Shown here: positions 6,763 to 11,699 of the stretch, one piece after another | How positions within the stretch are numbered: the first letter of the stretch is position 1 | Layout: each line of letters begins with the position of its first letter | Assembly: GCF_015207245.1 (NCBI RefSeq) | Contig: NZ_JADEXF010000022.1 | Span: forward strand, 1-11,699 | Origin: Nostoc cf. edaphicum LEGE 07299 | GTDB lineage: Bacteria; Cyanobacteriota; Cyanobacteriia; Cyanobacteriales; Nostocaceae | Direction: 5' to 3' | DNA: 11,699 nt | Notes under the pieces: generated by a model | Told to the model about the DNA's origin: nothing | Databases searched by the model: none | The model's input: the letters and a program-made list of their open reading frames with translations, nothing else | Program-made: the position numbers and the translations under genes

Positions 6763-6951
6763 ATGAATACCACAAAAGAAAAAGTTCAATCTCTGCTAAA
6801 TCAATTGCCAGACGATTGCTCAATCGAAGATATCCAATACCATCTATACGTAATTGAGAAAGTTAGTCGTGGATTAGAAGCAGCCGATATAGAAGGAGTA
6901 ATTACACAAGAGGAAGTTGAAAAACGTTTGAGCAAATGGCTTATCAAGTAG
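6763..6951 (+). CDS. Antitoxin of ParE/RelE-type module
   Basis: This small acidic protein of 62 residues is predicted to be helical, with no membrane segment. It contains S-I-E-D-I-Q-Y-H-L-Y-V-I-E-K (20-33), then G-V-I-T-Q-E-E-V-E-K-R-L-S-K-W-L (45-60). The I-T-x-E-E-V-x-x-R-x-x-x-W-L tail is typical of short antitoxins that bind ParE/RelE-type toxins; the preceding helix may be a dimerisation or DNA-binding part. Its stop overlaps the toxin start by 16 bases (6936-6951), the usual antitoxin-first arrangement with translational coupling. It should neutralise the toxin and, with it, repress the operon. The region has no recognisable Shine-Dalgarno sequence before the ATG. Confidence 0.8.
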   Translation: MNTTKEKVQSLLNQLPDDCSIEDIQYHLYVIEKVSRGLEAADIEGVITQEEVEKRLSKWLIK

Positions 6952-7241
6952 TTTGGTCTTCTAAAGCACTAGAGGATGTAGAAGCGATCGCCACATATAT
7001 ATCTCGTGACTCGACTGCTTATGCTGCGGCAGTGGTTCAAAGAATAATCGATGTAACTCGTCACTTGAGTAACTTTCCTTTCTCAGGTCGAATAGTACCA
7101 GAGTTTGACGATGATAATATTAGGGAAAAGTTTGTATACAGCTATCGAGTCATCTATCGAATTCAGGGTGATACTTTAACTATTGCAGCGGTGATTCATG
7201 GAAAAAGACTATTGGAAAAACTGGATGCAGATTCAGAGTAA
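6936..7241 (+). CDS. ParE/RelE-superfamily toxin
   Basis: This 101-residue compact alpha/beta protein has the superfamily pattern. It starts with V-V-W-S-S-K-A-L-E-D-V-E-A-I-A-T-Y-I (5-22), continues with H-L-S-N-F-P-F-S-G-R-I-V-P-E-F (43-57) and I-R-E-K-F-V-Y-S-Y-R-V-I-Y-R (62-75), and closes with A-A-V-I-H-G-K-R-L-L (84-93). Conserved R63, Y70/R71 and the H88/R91 tail fit a functional toxin. Whether it blocks gyrase (ParE-like) or cleaves ribosome-bound mRNA (RelE-like) cannot be decided from sequence alone. The start overlaps the antitoxin by 16 bases, and nothing suggests truncation. HIP1 occurs at 6984. Chromosomal modules of this type are plentiful in filamentous cyanobacteria and may act in stress response or simply persist as addiction elements. 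Confidence 0.88.
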   Translation: MAYQVVWSSKALEDVEAIATYISRDSTAYAAAVVQRIIDVTRHLSNFPFSGRIVPEFDDDNIREKFVYSYRVIYRIQGDTLTIAAVIHGKRLLEKLDADSE

Positions 7242-7374
7242 GTCGCAAGCTAGATTGAAGAAAAAACTAATTTGAATTATTGCTTGATCTATAGCTCATA
7301 TCATGTCAGCTTGATTGCTTATTATTAAACCACAATTCCCGCAGAATATATCACAGATAAATGAATTCCGGGTT

Positions 7375-7403
7375 TTGGAATACTTACAGACAATTAATAT
7401 AAT
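7375..7403 (+). promoter_or_regulatory. Probable sigma-70 type promoter of thrB
   Basis: TTGGAA (7375-7380), a 17-bp spacer and a perfect TATAAT (7398-7403) form the best-matched promoter in the window. Transcription would start near 7410, about 50 bases before the thrB ATG. A short inverted repeat, ATTCC/GGAAT, overlaps the -35 box (about 7364-7381). Confidence 0.55.
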
Positions 7404-7461
7404 TCATTAGCAAATCAACCCTTTACATGGGATGCTAGTTGATGATTAGTGAGTTTTGCCA

Positions 7462-8376
7462 ATGTCTGTTGTTTCTACCATCACTGTTACCGTTCCCGCC
7501 ACAACTGCGAATTTGGGGCCAGGTTTTGATTGCATCGGTGCAGCTTTAAAGCTGTACAACGAGTTCAAGTTCACTCGCCTAGAAGAGGGTGGGCTAAGTA
7601 TTCATGTCACTGGTACAGAAGCTGAACGAGTCCAACCTGATGAGAGCAATCTCCTTTACCAAGCGTTTGTCAAGTTCTATCAACATATAGAGCAAACACC
7701 GCCGACTGTGAAAATAGAGATTAAGTTAGGTGTCCCGTTGGCGCGGGGTTTAGGTAGTTCGGCGACAGCAATTGTTGGTGGGTTGGTTGCGGCTAATCAA
7801 CTTGAAGGTACGCCTATGAGTCAATCACAGGTGATGGAGTTAGCGATCGCAATGGAAGGACATCCTGATAATGTAGTTCCAGCTTTGTTGGGAGGATGTC
7901 GTCTCGCTGCTACCAGTGGTGCAGGTTGGGAAATTTGTGATGTTCCCTGGCATAAAGATGTTGTGCCAGTTGTGGCTATTCCTGATTTTGAACTTTCCAC
8001 TTCAAAGGCGCGAGGCGTTCTGCCAACAGAAGTAAGTCGTGCTGATGCGATTTTCAATACCGCCCATTTGGGCTTATTGTTGCGCGGCTTGGAAACTGGT
8101 AACGGACAATGGTTAAAGACAGGTTTGCAAGATAGATTGCATCAGCCCTATCGTAAAGCTTTGATTCCTGGTTATGATGCTCTCAACATCGCAGCTGTTA
8201 GTGCTGGTGCTTATGGTATGGTGATTAGTGGTGCGGGGCCGACACTGTTAGCTTTGGCGGATAAGTTACACTCAAAGGCTGTGGAGGCGGCGATGTTAGC
8301 TGCTTGGCAAGAAGAAGGAATTACAGCCGAGGTGCGATCGCTTTCTCTAGATACCCAAGGCGCAAAAAGCTTTTAA
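7462..8376 (+). CDS. thrB: Homoserine kinase
   Basis: This 304-residue cytosolic GHMP-family kinase phosphorylates L-homoserine with ATP, giving O-phosphohomoserine for threonine synthase. Family motifs are complete: V-P-A-T-T-A-N-L-G-P-G-F-D (11-23), the phosphate-binding P-L-A-R-G-L-G-S-S-A-T-A (92-103), E-G-H-P-D-N (132-137), and the C-terminal S-G-A-G-P-T-L (256-262). Length is normal for the family. I chose ATG 7462; an in-frame TTG two codons upstream (7456) is possible but adds only M-P. A good promoter lies about 60-90 bp upstream. A coiled-coil gene follows after 29 bp and is probably cotranscribed. HIP1 sites are at 7843 and 8334. Neither threonine synthase nor homoserine dehydrogenase is in the window. 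Confidence 0.96.
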   Translation: MSVVSTITVTVPATTANLGPGFDCIGAALKLYNEFKFTRLEEGGLSIHVTGTEAERVQPDESNLLYQAFVKFYQHIEQTPPTVKIEIKLGVPLARGLGSSATAIVGGLVAANQLEGTPMSQSQVMELAIAMEGHPDNVVPALLGGCRLAATSGAGWEICDVPWHKDVVPVVAIPDFELSTSKARGVLPTEVSRADAIFNTAHLGLLLRGLETGNGQWLKTGLQDRLHQPYRKALIPGYDALNIAAVSAGAYGMVISGAGPTLLALADKLHSKAVEAAMLAAWQEEGITAEVRSLSLDTQGAKSF

Positions 8377-8405
8377 TATTTTACTCAGCACTTAAAACTC
8401 GATTT

Positions 8406-8918
8406 ATGGAGCAAACTCAGGCTGAAATAGCGGCGCTTAACTCTCAAATTCAGATTCTTTTAGAAGAACGCGCTGCACTCACGATAAAAAATAATGTCAT
8501 CTCTGGCGAGAATGATTCACCCCAGGCGATGGTGGAAGCTTACCGCCGTCAAGCTAGAGAAAATGCCCAATTATCAGTTGAACTCCAAGGCATAGATGCA
8601 GCGATCGCCGCTTTAGAAGGCAAGATAAAACAAAAACAAGGTAAGTTAGTGCGATCGCAAGGTGAATCCAAACAACTTATCCAACAGCAGCAGCTAGAGG
8701 AAGCGAAAGAAGTGGCTCAGGTTCATGCTGAACGCATCAATCAACTTGCAAGTGAACTGGCCGCAGAAGTACGTTTTCTTAAGGCTTGTGCCAATCAACT
8801 GAGTCCAATGTATTGGCAGATTTATTACAAGCCCTTCATTACTGGCTTCAAGACAATCTCCGTTCCCTATGTCCGCTCTGATGGAGAAGTGTGGACAATT
8901 GTCAACCGGATTGTTTAA
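8406..8918 (+). CDS. Coiled-coil protein of unknown function
   Basis: I do not recognise this 170-residue protein. Residues 2-30 and about 42-128 are rich in Glu, Gln, Ala, Leu and Lys with heptad-like spacing, giving two predicted coiled-coil helices split by a polar break (N-D-S-P, 36-39). The last 42 residues (129-170) look like a small folded tail with aromatic residues (M-Y-W-Q-I-Y-Y-K-P-F) and S-V-P-Y-V-R-S-D-G-E-V-W. There is no signal peptide or membrane helix. I chose ATG 8406; the frame is open upstream to 8304, but that part overlaps thrB and is Arg-rich, unlike the rest. No Shine-Dalgarno sequence is seen. The 29-bp gap to thrB suggests one transcript. Two HIP1 sites (8601, 8651) lie in it. 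A structural or adaptor role is possible, but no function is claimed. Confidence 0.75.
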   Translation: MEQTQAEIAALNSQIQILLEERAALTIKNNVISGENDSPQAMVEAYRRQARENAQLSVELQGIDAAIAALEGKIKQKQGKLVRSQGESKQLIQQQQLEEAKEVAQVHAERINQLASELAAEVRFLKACANQLSPMYWQIYYKPFITGFKTISVPYVRSDGEVWTIVNRIV

Positions 8919-9173
8919 TGCTTTAGCCTTTGCGTTGGTATGCAATATATTGACTTCTCTCTTTTTAGGCTATCCATTAACCCAATCTTTCTAAACAAAA
9001 ATATAACTTACTTAAAACAAGAACAAAAGCATTAATAGTTATCCACTCAAATTTTCCAGTTTGTAGTTAGCGATCGCCTAGAAAATTTTCGTCATTTACA
9101 TTCTTCTGCTTTTGTCAAATATCCACATATCGCCTTCTTCTACAATCCTGTTTCTGACTTATTTCCAGCAATC

Positions 9174-9193
9174 TTAAGAAAGATGTGACTAAT
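9174..9193 (+). repeat. 20-bp dispersed repeat, copy 2
   Basis: This copy is identical over 20 bases to 394-413, same strand. An arm pair ACTTTG (9202-9207) and CAAAGT (9232-9237) follows downstream, as a hairpin also follows copy 1, but the two hairpins differ in sequence. Confidence 0.6.
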
Positions 9194-9454
9194 GCATAGG
9201 GACTTTGAGAAAGGGATTTAGGCTCAGGGCCCAAAGTATTTATTCCAAAACGAGATCCTCCCTCATGCTCAAAGATAAATGCTGGCTTTCCTCACAAGTT
9301 CCTCAAATTGTTTTGCTATAAATATAAATATAAGGCGAAAATCTTTAAGAGATTTAAAATTCAAAAATCGTAAACATAAGTTGAGGGATTAGTCATTTTT
9401 GACAATCCAGCATCTGGAAACCCGAAACCGTAAAGACCAATTACCAATAAAATC

Positions 9455-9459
9455 GGAGG
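9455..9459 (+). promoter_or_regulatory. Strong ribosome binding site of the Usp gene
   Basis: GGAGG lies six bases before ATG 9466 and nine before the in-frame second ATG 9469. It is the best Shine-Dalgarno sequence in the window and suggests high translation. Either ATG could be used; the two products differ by one methionine. Confidence 0.75.
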
Positions 9460-9465
9460 TCTATT

Positions 9466-10005
9466 ATGATGTTTAAAAAGATTCTAGTTGCATTAGATCG
9501 CTCAGAAATAGGGCAACAGGTTTTTGAGGAAGCATTAGATTTAGCAAAGTTAACACAAGCTAGCTTAATGTTACTTCATGTCCTATCTTCCGAAGAAGAG
9601 GGTAGTCCTTATGTACCTATGCTGTCTAATATGGACTACTATCCAGGATTGAGCAGTCAAAGCTTTGAGTTATACCAAAAACAGTGGGATACCTTTAAAA
9701 ATCTAGGAATCCAGATGTTGCAATCTTTCTGTGCCCAAGCAAACGCAGCAGGTGTGACTACGGAATTTACACAAAATGTTGGTAATCCTGGTCGCGTTAT
9801 TTGTGATTTAGCCCATAGTTGTGGCGCTGACCTAATTGTTATGGGGCGTCGGGGTCATTCTCGGCTGATGGAACTATTTCTCGGTAGTGTGAGTAACTAC
9901 GTTCTTCACCATGCTCCTTGTTCAGTCCATGTTGTGCATCTTTCAGTTACTCCTAAAATAGATGAAGTTGTCAAAGAAACTACAAGCACTTTCAGCGTTA
10001 ACTAA
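9466..10005 (+). CDS. Universal stress protein (UspA family), ATP-binding type
   Basis: This 179-residue single-domain cytosolic protein has the Usp fold. It starts K-K-I-L-V-A-L-D-R-S (4-13), with the nucleotide-contacting D11, then a helix and H-V-L (38-40). The ATP-binding loop is intact: G127-x2-G130-x9-G140-S141. It closes with V-L-H-H-A-P-C-S-V-H-V-V (146-157). The stretch 45-75, rich in Ser, Tyr and Pro, is longer than in minimal members, as is common in cyanobacteria. A C-terminal tail (160-179) is polar. The function of this paralogue is unknown; Usp proteins help survival under starvation, oxidative or light stress. It is monocistronic: a 547-bp region with operator-like palindromes precedes it and a repeat-rich stretch follows. 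Confidence 0.92.
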   Translation: MMFKKILVALDRSEIGQQVFEEALDLAKLTQASLMLLHVLSSEEEGSPYVPMLSNMDYYPGLSSQSFELYQKQWDTFKNLGIQMLQSFCAQANAAGVTTEFTQNVGNPGRVICDLAHSCGADLIVMGRRGHSRLMELFLGSVSNYVLHHAPCSVHVVHLSVTPKIDEVVKETTSTFSVN

Positions 10006-10040
10006 CTACTAAGCTATTCCACATTTAACTTGCATAATTA

Positions 10041-10121
10041 GGGTGGGCAAGACTTCGGCGCGATCGCTACTTCTCTGCGAGAGACTGCGCTAACGATAAT
10101 GCTCAGTATGCTGCCTACCCC
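10041..10121. repeat. Nested interspersed repeat with HIP1
   Basis: Outer arms GGGTGGGCA (10041-10049) and TGCCTACCC (10112-10120) pair over nine positions with one G-T wobble. Between them are a HIP1 octamer (10060-10067) in CGGCGCGATCGCTACTTC, a perfect hairpin TCTCT-GCG-AGAGA (10072-10084), and CTGCGCTAACG (10085-10095). Both parts resemble common Nostocales palindromic repeats, the inner one looking as if inserted into the outer one. Family assignment is by resemblance. Confidence 0.55.
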
Positions 10122-10210
10122 ACAAAAGCTAGTTATCTCAATTGATCATCTCTGTAAATTCAATCTCCACAACCGCTCGCTAACTACACTGTATTGGGTT
10201 AAAATTGAGT

Positions 10211-10237
10211 GTAGGCGTAGCCCGTCATAGACATTGC
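10211..10237. repeat. Nostoc-type short interspersed repeat
   Basis: The segment GTAGGCGTAGCCCGTCATAG and its continuation through ACATTGC look like a slightly degenerate copy of a GC-rich interspersed sequence common in Nostoc genomes. It stands out from the AT-rich flanks and lies 64-90 bases upstream of the dioxygenase-like gene. Confidence 0.45.
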
Positions 10238-10300
10238 TTTTTTAGTAAGAAATAAAAAGCCCGCTACCCAAAATTAGAGTTGAGAGCGAAAAGTGGATCT

Positions 10301-10666
10301 ATGAAAGAAGATACTATCGAGATCGCTGGTTTTCATGCTCATGTTTACTTCGATCCTGCGAGTCGGGATGTCGCTGCGCGTGTACGCGAAGGATTAGACG
10401 CTAGGTTTGACGTGCGACTCGGACGCTGGTTTGACAAGCCTATCGGACCCCATCCAAAAGCGATGTATCAAGTTGCTTTCTTACCGAATCAGTTTGAGAA
10501 AGTCGTTCCTTGGTTAATGCTCAATCGTGAGGGATTGGATATTCTCGTTCATCCTGAGACAGGGGATGCTGTGGCAGACCACGCAGTTCATTCTTTATGG
10601 TTAGGAGAAAAGCTAGATTTGAATATTGAGTTTCTTCAACAGCTTAGTCCGACTTTATCTAATTAA
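10301..10666 (+). CDS. DOPA 4,5-dioxygenase-family protein
   Basis: This 121-residue soluble protein is of normal length for the family. It contains the conserved histidines of this small fold: F-H-A-H-V-Y-F (H12, H14), G-P-H-P-K (H51), L-V-H-P-E-T-G-D (H84) and D-H-A-V-H-S-L-W-L-G (H94, H97). These are candidate ligands for non-haem iron. Characterised relatives cleave the ring of DOPA or related catechols at the 4,5 position; the substrate in cyanobacteria is not known to me, so the family name should not be read as a proven reaction. I chose ATG 10301 because the longer frame would need TTG 10280 and adds an unrelated stretch (M-R-A-K-S-G-S). The upstream AGTGGA is a weak ribosome binding site. 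An AT-rich hairpin follows 24 bases after the stop. It appears monocistronic. Confidence 0.88.
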   Translation: MKEDTIEIAGFHAHVYFDPASRDVAARVREGLDARFDVRLGRWFDKPIGPHPKAMYQVAFLPNQFEKVVPWLMLNREGLDILVHPETGDAVADHAVHSLWLGEKLDLNIEFLQQLSPTLSN

Positions 10667-10690
10667 GAAAAGTAAACGACTTTGTTGGGT

Positions 10691-10720
10691 AAAAGTTTTA
10701 GTTTGAGACGCGAAACTTTT
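10691..10720 (+). terminator. Terminator-like hairpin after dioxygenase-like gene
   Basis: AAAAGTTT (10691-10698) and AAACTTTT (10713-10720) pair perfectly around a 14-base loop, and the 3' arm continues into T and CTATT. It lies 24 bases past the stop. The stem is AT-rich, so stability is modest. Confidence 0.45.
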
Positions 10721-10837
10721 TCTATTGAGACTAATTCTGGTGAAATTGAAAAAGTCCAATTTTTTAATCAATAAAGGTTTCAGGCTATGCCTAGACATTT
10801 TTAGCAGTTTGCTGCAAGTATTCGCAAGAAAGGAAAA

Positions 10838-10876
10838 ATGAATCAAGTCGAGGCTCAGACCTTGACTAAAACTTAA
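10838..10876 (+). CDS. Possible 12-residue micro-ORF
   Basis: ATG at 10838 opens a frame of 12 codons (M-N-Q-V-E-A-Q-T-L-T-K-T) ending in TAA. AAAGGA (10829-10834) sits just upstream, with only three bases between it and the ATG, which is short but workable. The strong hairpin at 10890-10932 begins 13 bases after the stop, an arrangement like a leader peptide with an attenuator. Three of the last five residues are threonine, but no threonine gene follows, so amino-acid attenuation is not supported. It may be a chance ORF. Confidence 0.2.
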   Translation: MNQVEAQTLTKT

Positions 10877-10889
10877 GCTAAGTGTAACG

Positions 10890-10932
10890 GAAAACTGCTC
10901 CTATTTTGGTCTCTTCAAGTGGAGCAATTTTC
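10890..10932 (+). terminator. 12-bp stem-loop, terminator or attenuator-like
   Basis: GAAAACTGCTCC (10890-10901) pairs with GGAGCAATTTTC (10921-10932) at 11 of 12 positions, with a 19-base loop. The 3' arm includes four T. It lies between the micro-ORF and the last gene, so it may end a short transcript or attenuate the longer one. Confidence 0.45.
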
Positions 10933-11042
10933 TAACAGAAATGTAGCGCGTTCAGCATCTACAAGAATTAGTATTAAACCTCTTAGCAAATAACCGCTTA
11001 TTAACACTTTCATTGAAAATAAAAAGAAGACATCCGTTTTAC

Positions 11043-11070
11043 AGAATGCTATGCTGTTAATCAGCATTCT
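11043..11070 (+). promoter_or_regulatory. Leader hairpin with two alternative pairings
   Basis: AGCATTCT (11063-11070) can pair perfectly with AGAATGCT (11043-11050). Alternatively CAGCAT (11062-11067) can pair with ATGCTG (11051-11056) around a TTAAT loop. The two exclude each other. The structure ends 20 bases before the ATG of the last gene and could affect its expression. Confidence 0.3.
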
Positions 11071-11090
11071 CATCAAAATAAATTTGTCTA

Positions 11091-11699
11091 ATGAAAAACA
11101 TCTCTGCGAAAGAAAAAATTGCAGGTATTTCCCAATTTGGCAAACCTAATTTCAGAGTTACAAAGAAACAGATTTTATTTAGTACCCTTATTATCTGCCT
11201 TGGTTTGCTGGGACTAGGTGGTTTCTGGTTTAAATCTAGATATAAAGTTGATAATCAGATGAGTGTAAAACTACAAGAATTATCTAATGTCGATTATCCA
11301 GCCAATCCCGCACCATTAGGAAAAAATTTTAAAAGATATTCTAATCGAAAATTAACACTTATTAAGAAAGATGATACACATTTCGATTTCGTACTAGAAG
11401 CAACAGATAAAAATACGGCAAAAATAGTTATAAAAAATGTTGATTTAGAGCTATTAGTTCCTAAAGCACCCGAATGGGTTAAAAAAGATCAAGGTTTAGA
11501 AATAATCGCTTTTACAGATAGGGAGTGGAACAGGCAACAGATTAGTTTTCCTGCTAATTCAAAAAATATAGAAATTGTTGGAGGAGATGGTTTTGAAAAG
11601 CAAAATATTGTAGAGATAGCTTTGGCTAATAATTGCTTAAATGCCGGATTTTGGGAAATTTTACTTTTTACTAAAGAGGATAATAACAAATCCCTTTAT
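11091..11699 (+). CDS. Membrane-anchored protein of unknown function, 3' end missing
   Basis: The frame from ATG 11091 stays open for 203 codons to the window edge, so the C-terminus is outside. Residues 1-26 are basic and polar. A hydrophobic helix rich in Leu, Ile and Gly spans about 27-47, ending G-F-W-F-K-S-R, as in a single-pass anchor with the rest outside the cytoplasm. The visible part (48-203) alternates short beta-prone stretches and lysine-rich turns, with V-D-Y-P-A-N-P-A-P-L-G-K at 66-77 and A-P-E-W-V near 125. I recognise no family and no lipoprotein box. No clear Shine-Dalgarno sequence precedes the start, and TGTCTA lies directly before it. The coding region is markedly more AT-rich by eye than ndhD or thrB and has no HIP1 site. 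The unusual structured leader is described separately. Confidence 0.7.
   Translation, partial: MKNISAKEKIAGISQFGKPNFRVTKKQILFSTLIICLGLLGLGGFWFKSRYKVDNQMSVKLQELSNVDYPANPAPLGKNFKRYSNRKLTLIKKDDTHFDFVLEATDKNTAKIVIKNVDLELLVPKAPEWVKKDQGLEIIAFTDREWNRQQISFPANSKNIEIVGGDGFEKQNIVEIALANNCLNAGFWEILLFTKEDNNKSLY

Larger units (their letters stand above)
8919..9465. promoter_or_regulatory. Intergenic region upstream of the Usp gene
   Basis: No gene is visible in 547 bp. It holds a HIP1 site (9070-9077), the second copy of the 20-bp repeat (9174-9193), an AT-rich run of TATAAA units (9317-9333), a perfect inverted repeat AAATCT-TTAAG-AGATTT (9339-9355), and GTCA-TTTT-TGAC (9392-9403). A possible promoter is TTGTTT (9308-9313) with TATAAG (9329-9334) at 15-bp spacing, giving a leader of about 125 bases for the Usp gene. 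The inverted repeats sit where a regulator could act. Confidence 0.35.
2030..10067. repeat. HIP1 octamer sites (GCGATCGC), twelve copies
   Basis: Copies begin at 2030, 2636, 3034, 4386, 6591, 6984, 7843, 8334, 8601, 8651, 9070 and 10060. This is about one per kilobase, far above chance for an AT-rich sequence, and marks the DNA as cyanobacterial. None occurs in 1-2029, within ndhD, or after 10067. Confidence 0.9.
10006..10300. other. Repeat-filled intergenic stretch
   Basis: No gene is seen. It holds the nested repeat (10041-10121), the short repeat at 10211-10237, and a hairpin GCTTTTT (10236-10242) / AAAAAGC (10254-10260) about 40 bases before the dioxygenase-like gene. No promoter with both boxes is recognised. 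Confidence 0.5.
10667..11090 (+). promoter_or_regulatory. Structured 424-bp region before the last gene
   Basis: No gene above about 20 codons is seen. In order it holds an AT-rich terminator-like hairpin (10691-10720), a weak hairpin AAATTG/CAATTT followed by T (10743-10765), small hairpins AGGC-TAT-GCCT (10782-10792) and GCAG-TTTG-CTGC (10804-10815), a 12-codon ORF with AGGA before it (10838-10876), a 12-bp stem with one mismatch (10890-10932), and a hairpin with two alternative pairings (11043-11070). This could be a long leader or a small-RNA locus; neither is shown. Confidence 0.35.

Noticed and set aside
8304..8405. N-terminal extension of the coiled-coil protein
   Set aside because: It overlaps the thrB 3' end, and its Arg-rich sequence does not resemble the rest of the protein; ATG 8406 is the better start.
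10280..10300. TTG start for the dioxygenase-like protein
   Set aside because: It adds seven residues unrelated to the conserved domain, while ATG 10301 begins close to the family core.
10655..10846. 63-codon minus-strand ORF after the dioxygenase-like gene
   Set aside because: It runs antisense through hairpins in AT-rich DNA, with no ribosome binding site and no recognisable family.
10838..10876. Threonine-rich leader peptide controlling thrB
   Set aside because: thrB is 2.5 kb upstream and has its own promoter; no threonine gene follows this micro-ORF.
11361..11380. Third copy of the 20-bp repeat (ATTAAGAAAGATGATACACA)
   Set aside because: Only the first 12 or so bases match, and it lies inside a coding region, so chance is the better explanation.
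11489..11689. 66-codon minus-strand ORF at the right edge
   Set aside because: It is antisense to the long open frame from 11091, which has a convincing membrane anchor.

Overview
The window looks like cyanobacterial chromosome, most likely from a filamentous heterocyst-former of the Nostocales (Nostoc, Tolypothrix, Calothrix or a relative). The evidence is gene content (NdhD of the photosynthetic NDH-1 complex, a Psb35-like photosystem II protein, a cyanobacterial REC-histidine kinase), twelve HIP1 octamers (GCGATCGC) between 2030 and 10067, heptanucleotide short tandem repeats at 4-20 and 4723-4736, and palindromic interspersed repeats of the Nostoc type near 477-560, 10041-10121 and 10211-10237. 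I see no rRNA, tRNA, CRISPR array, prophage or complete insertion sequence.

Layout from left to right. 1-598 is non-coding and repeat-rich. 599-1222 (minus) is an orphan SMI1/KNR4 (SUKH) protein. 1668-1850 (plus) is a CsbD-like stress protein and 2084-2290 (plus) a one-helix Psb35-like protein. This converges on a cytosolic REC-histidine kinase at 2312-3406 (minus), which is divergent from a NarL/FixJ-type response regulator at 3984-4703 (plus); the 577-bp gap between them holds palindromes. 4882-6570 is ndhD, preceded by a 23-bp tandem duplication and followed by a perfect 10-bp hairpin. 6763-7241 is an overlapping antitoxin/ParE-RelE toxin pair. 7462-8376 is thrB (homoserine kinase), followed after 29 bp by a coiled-coil protein at 8406-8918. 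9466-10005 is a UspA-type stress protein, 10301-10666 a DOPA 4,5-dioxygenase-like protein, and 11091-11699 the N-terminal part of a membrane-anchored protein of unknown function that runs off the window.

Functionally this is mostly a housekeeping and stress neighbourhood: photosystem and NDH-1 components, two-component signalling, general stress proteins and threonine synthesis. The genes do not form one large operon. Plausible functional units are the divergent kinase/regulator pair, the toxin-antitoxin pair, and thrB with its coiled-coil follower. I find no convincing new multi-gene system. The parts most worth a second look are non-coding: the structured 424-bp region before the last gene (with a 12-codon ORF that has its own ribosome binding site), the shared kinase/regulator control region, the ndhD leader, and a 20-bp exact repeat at 394-413 and 9174-9193. 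In coding sequence, the cysteine-containing acidic insertion in NdhD stands out.
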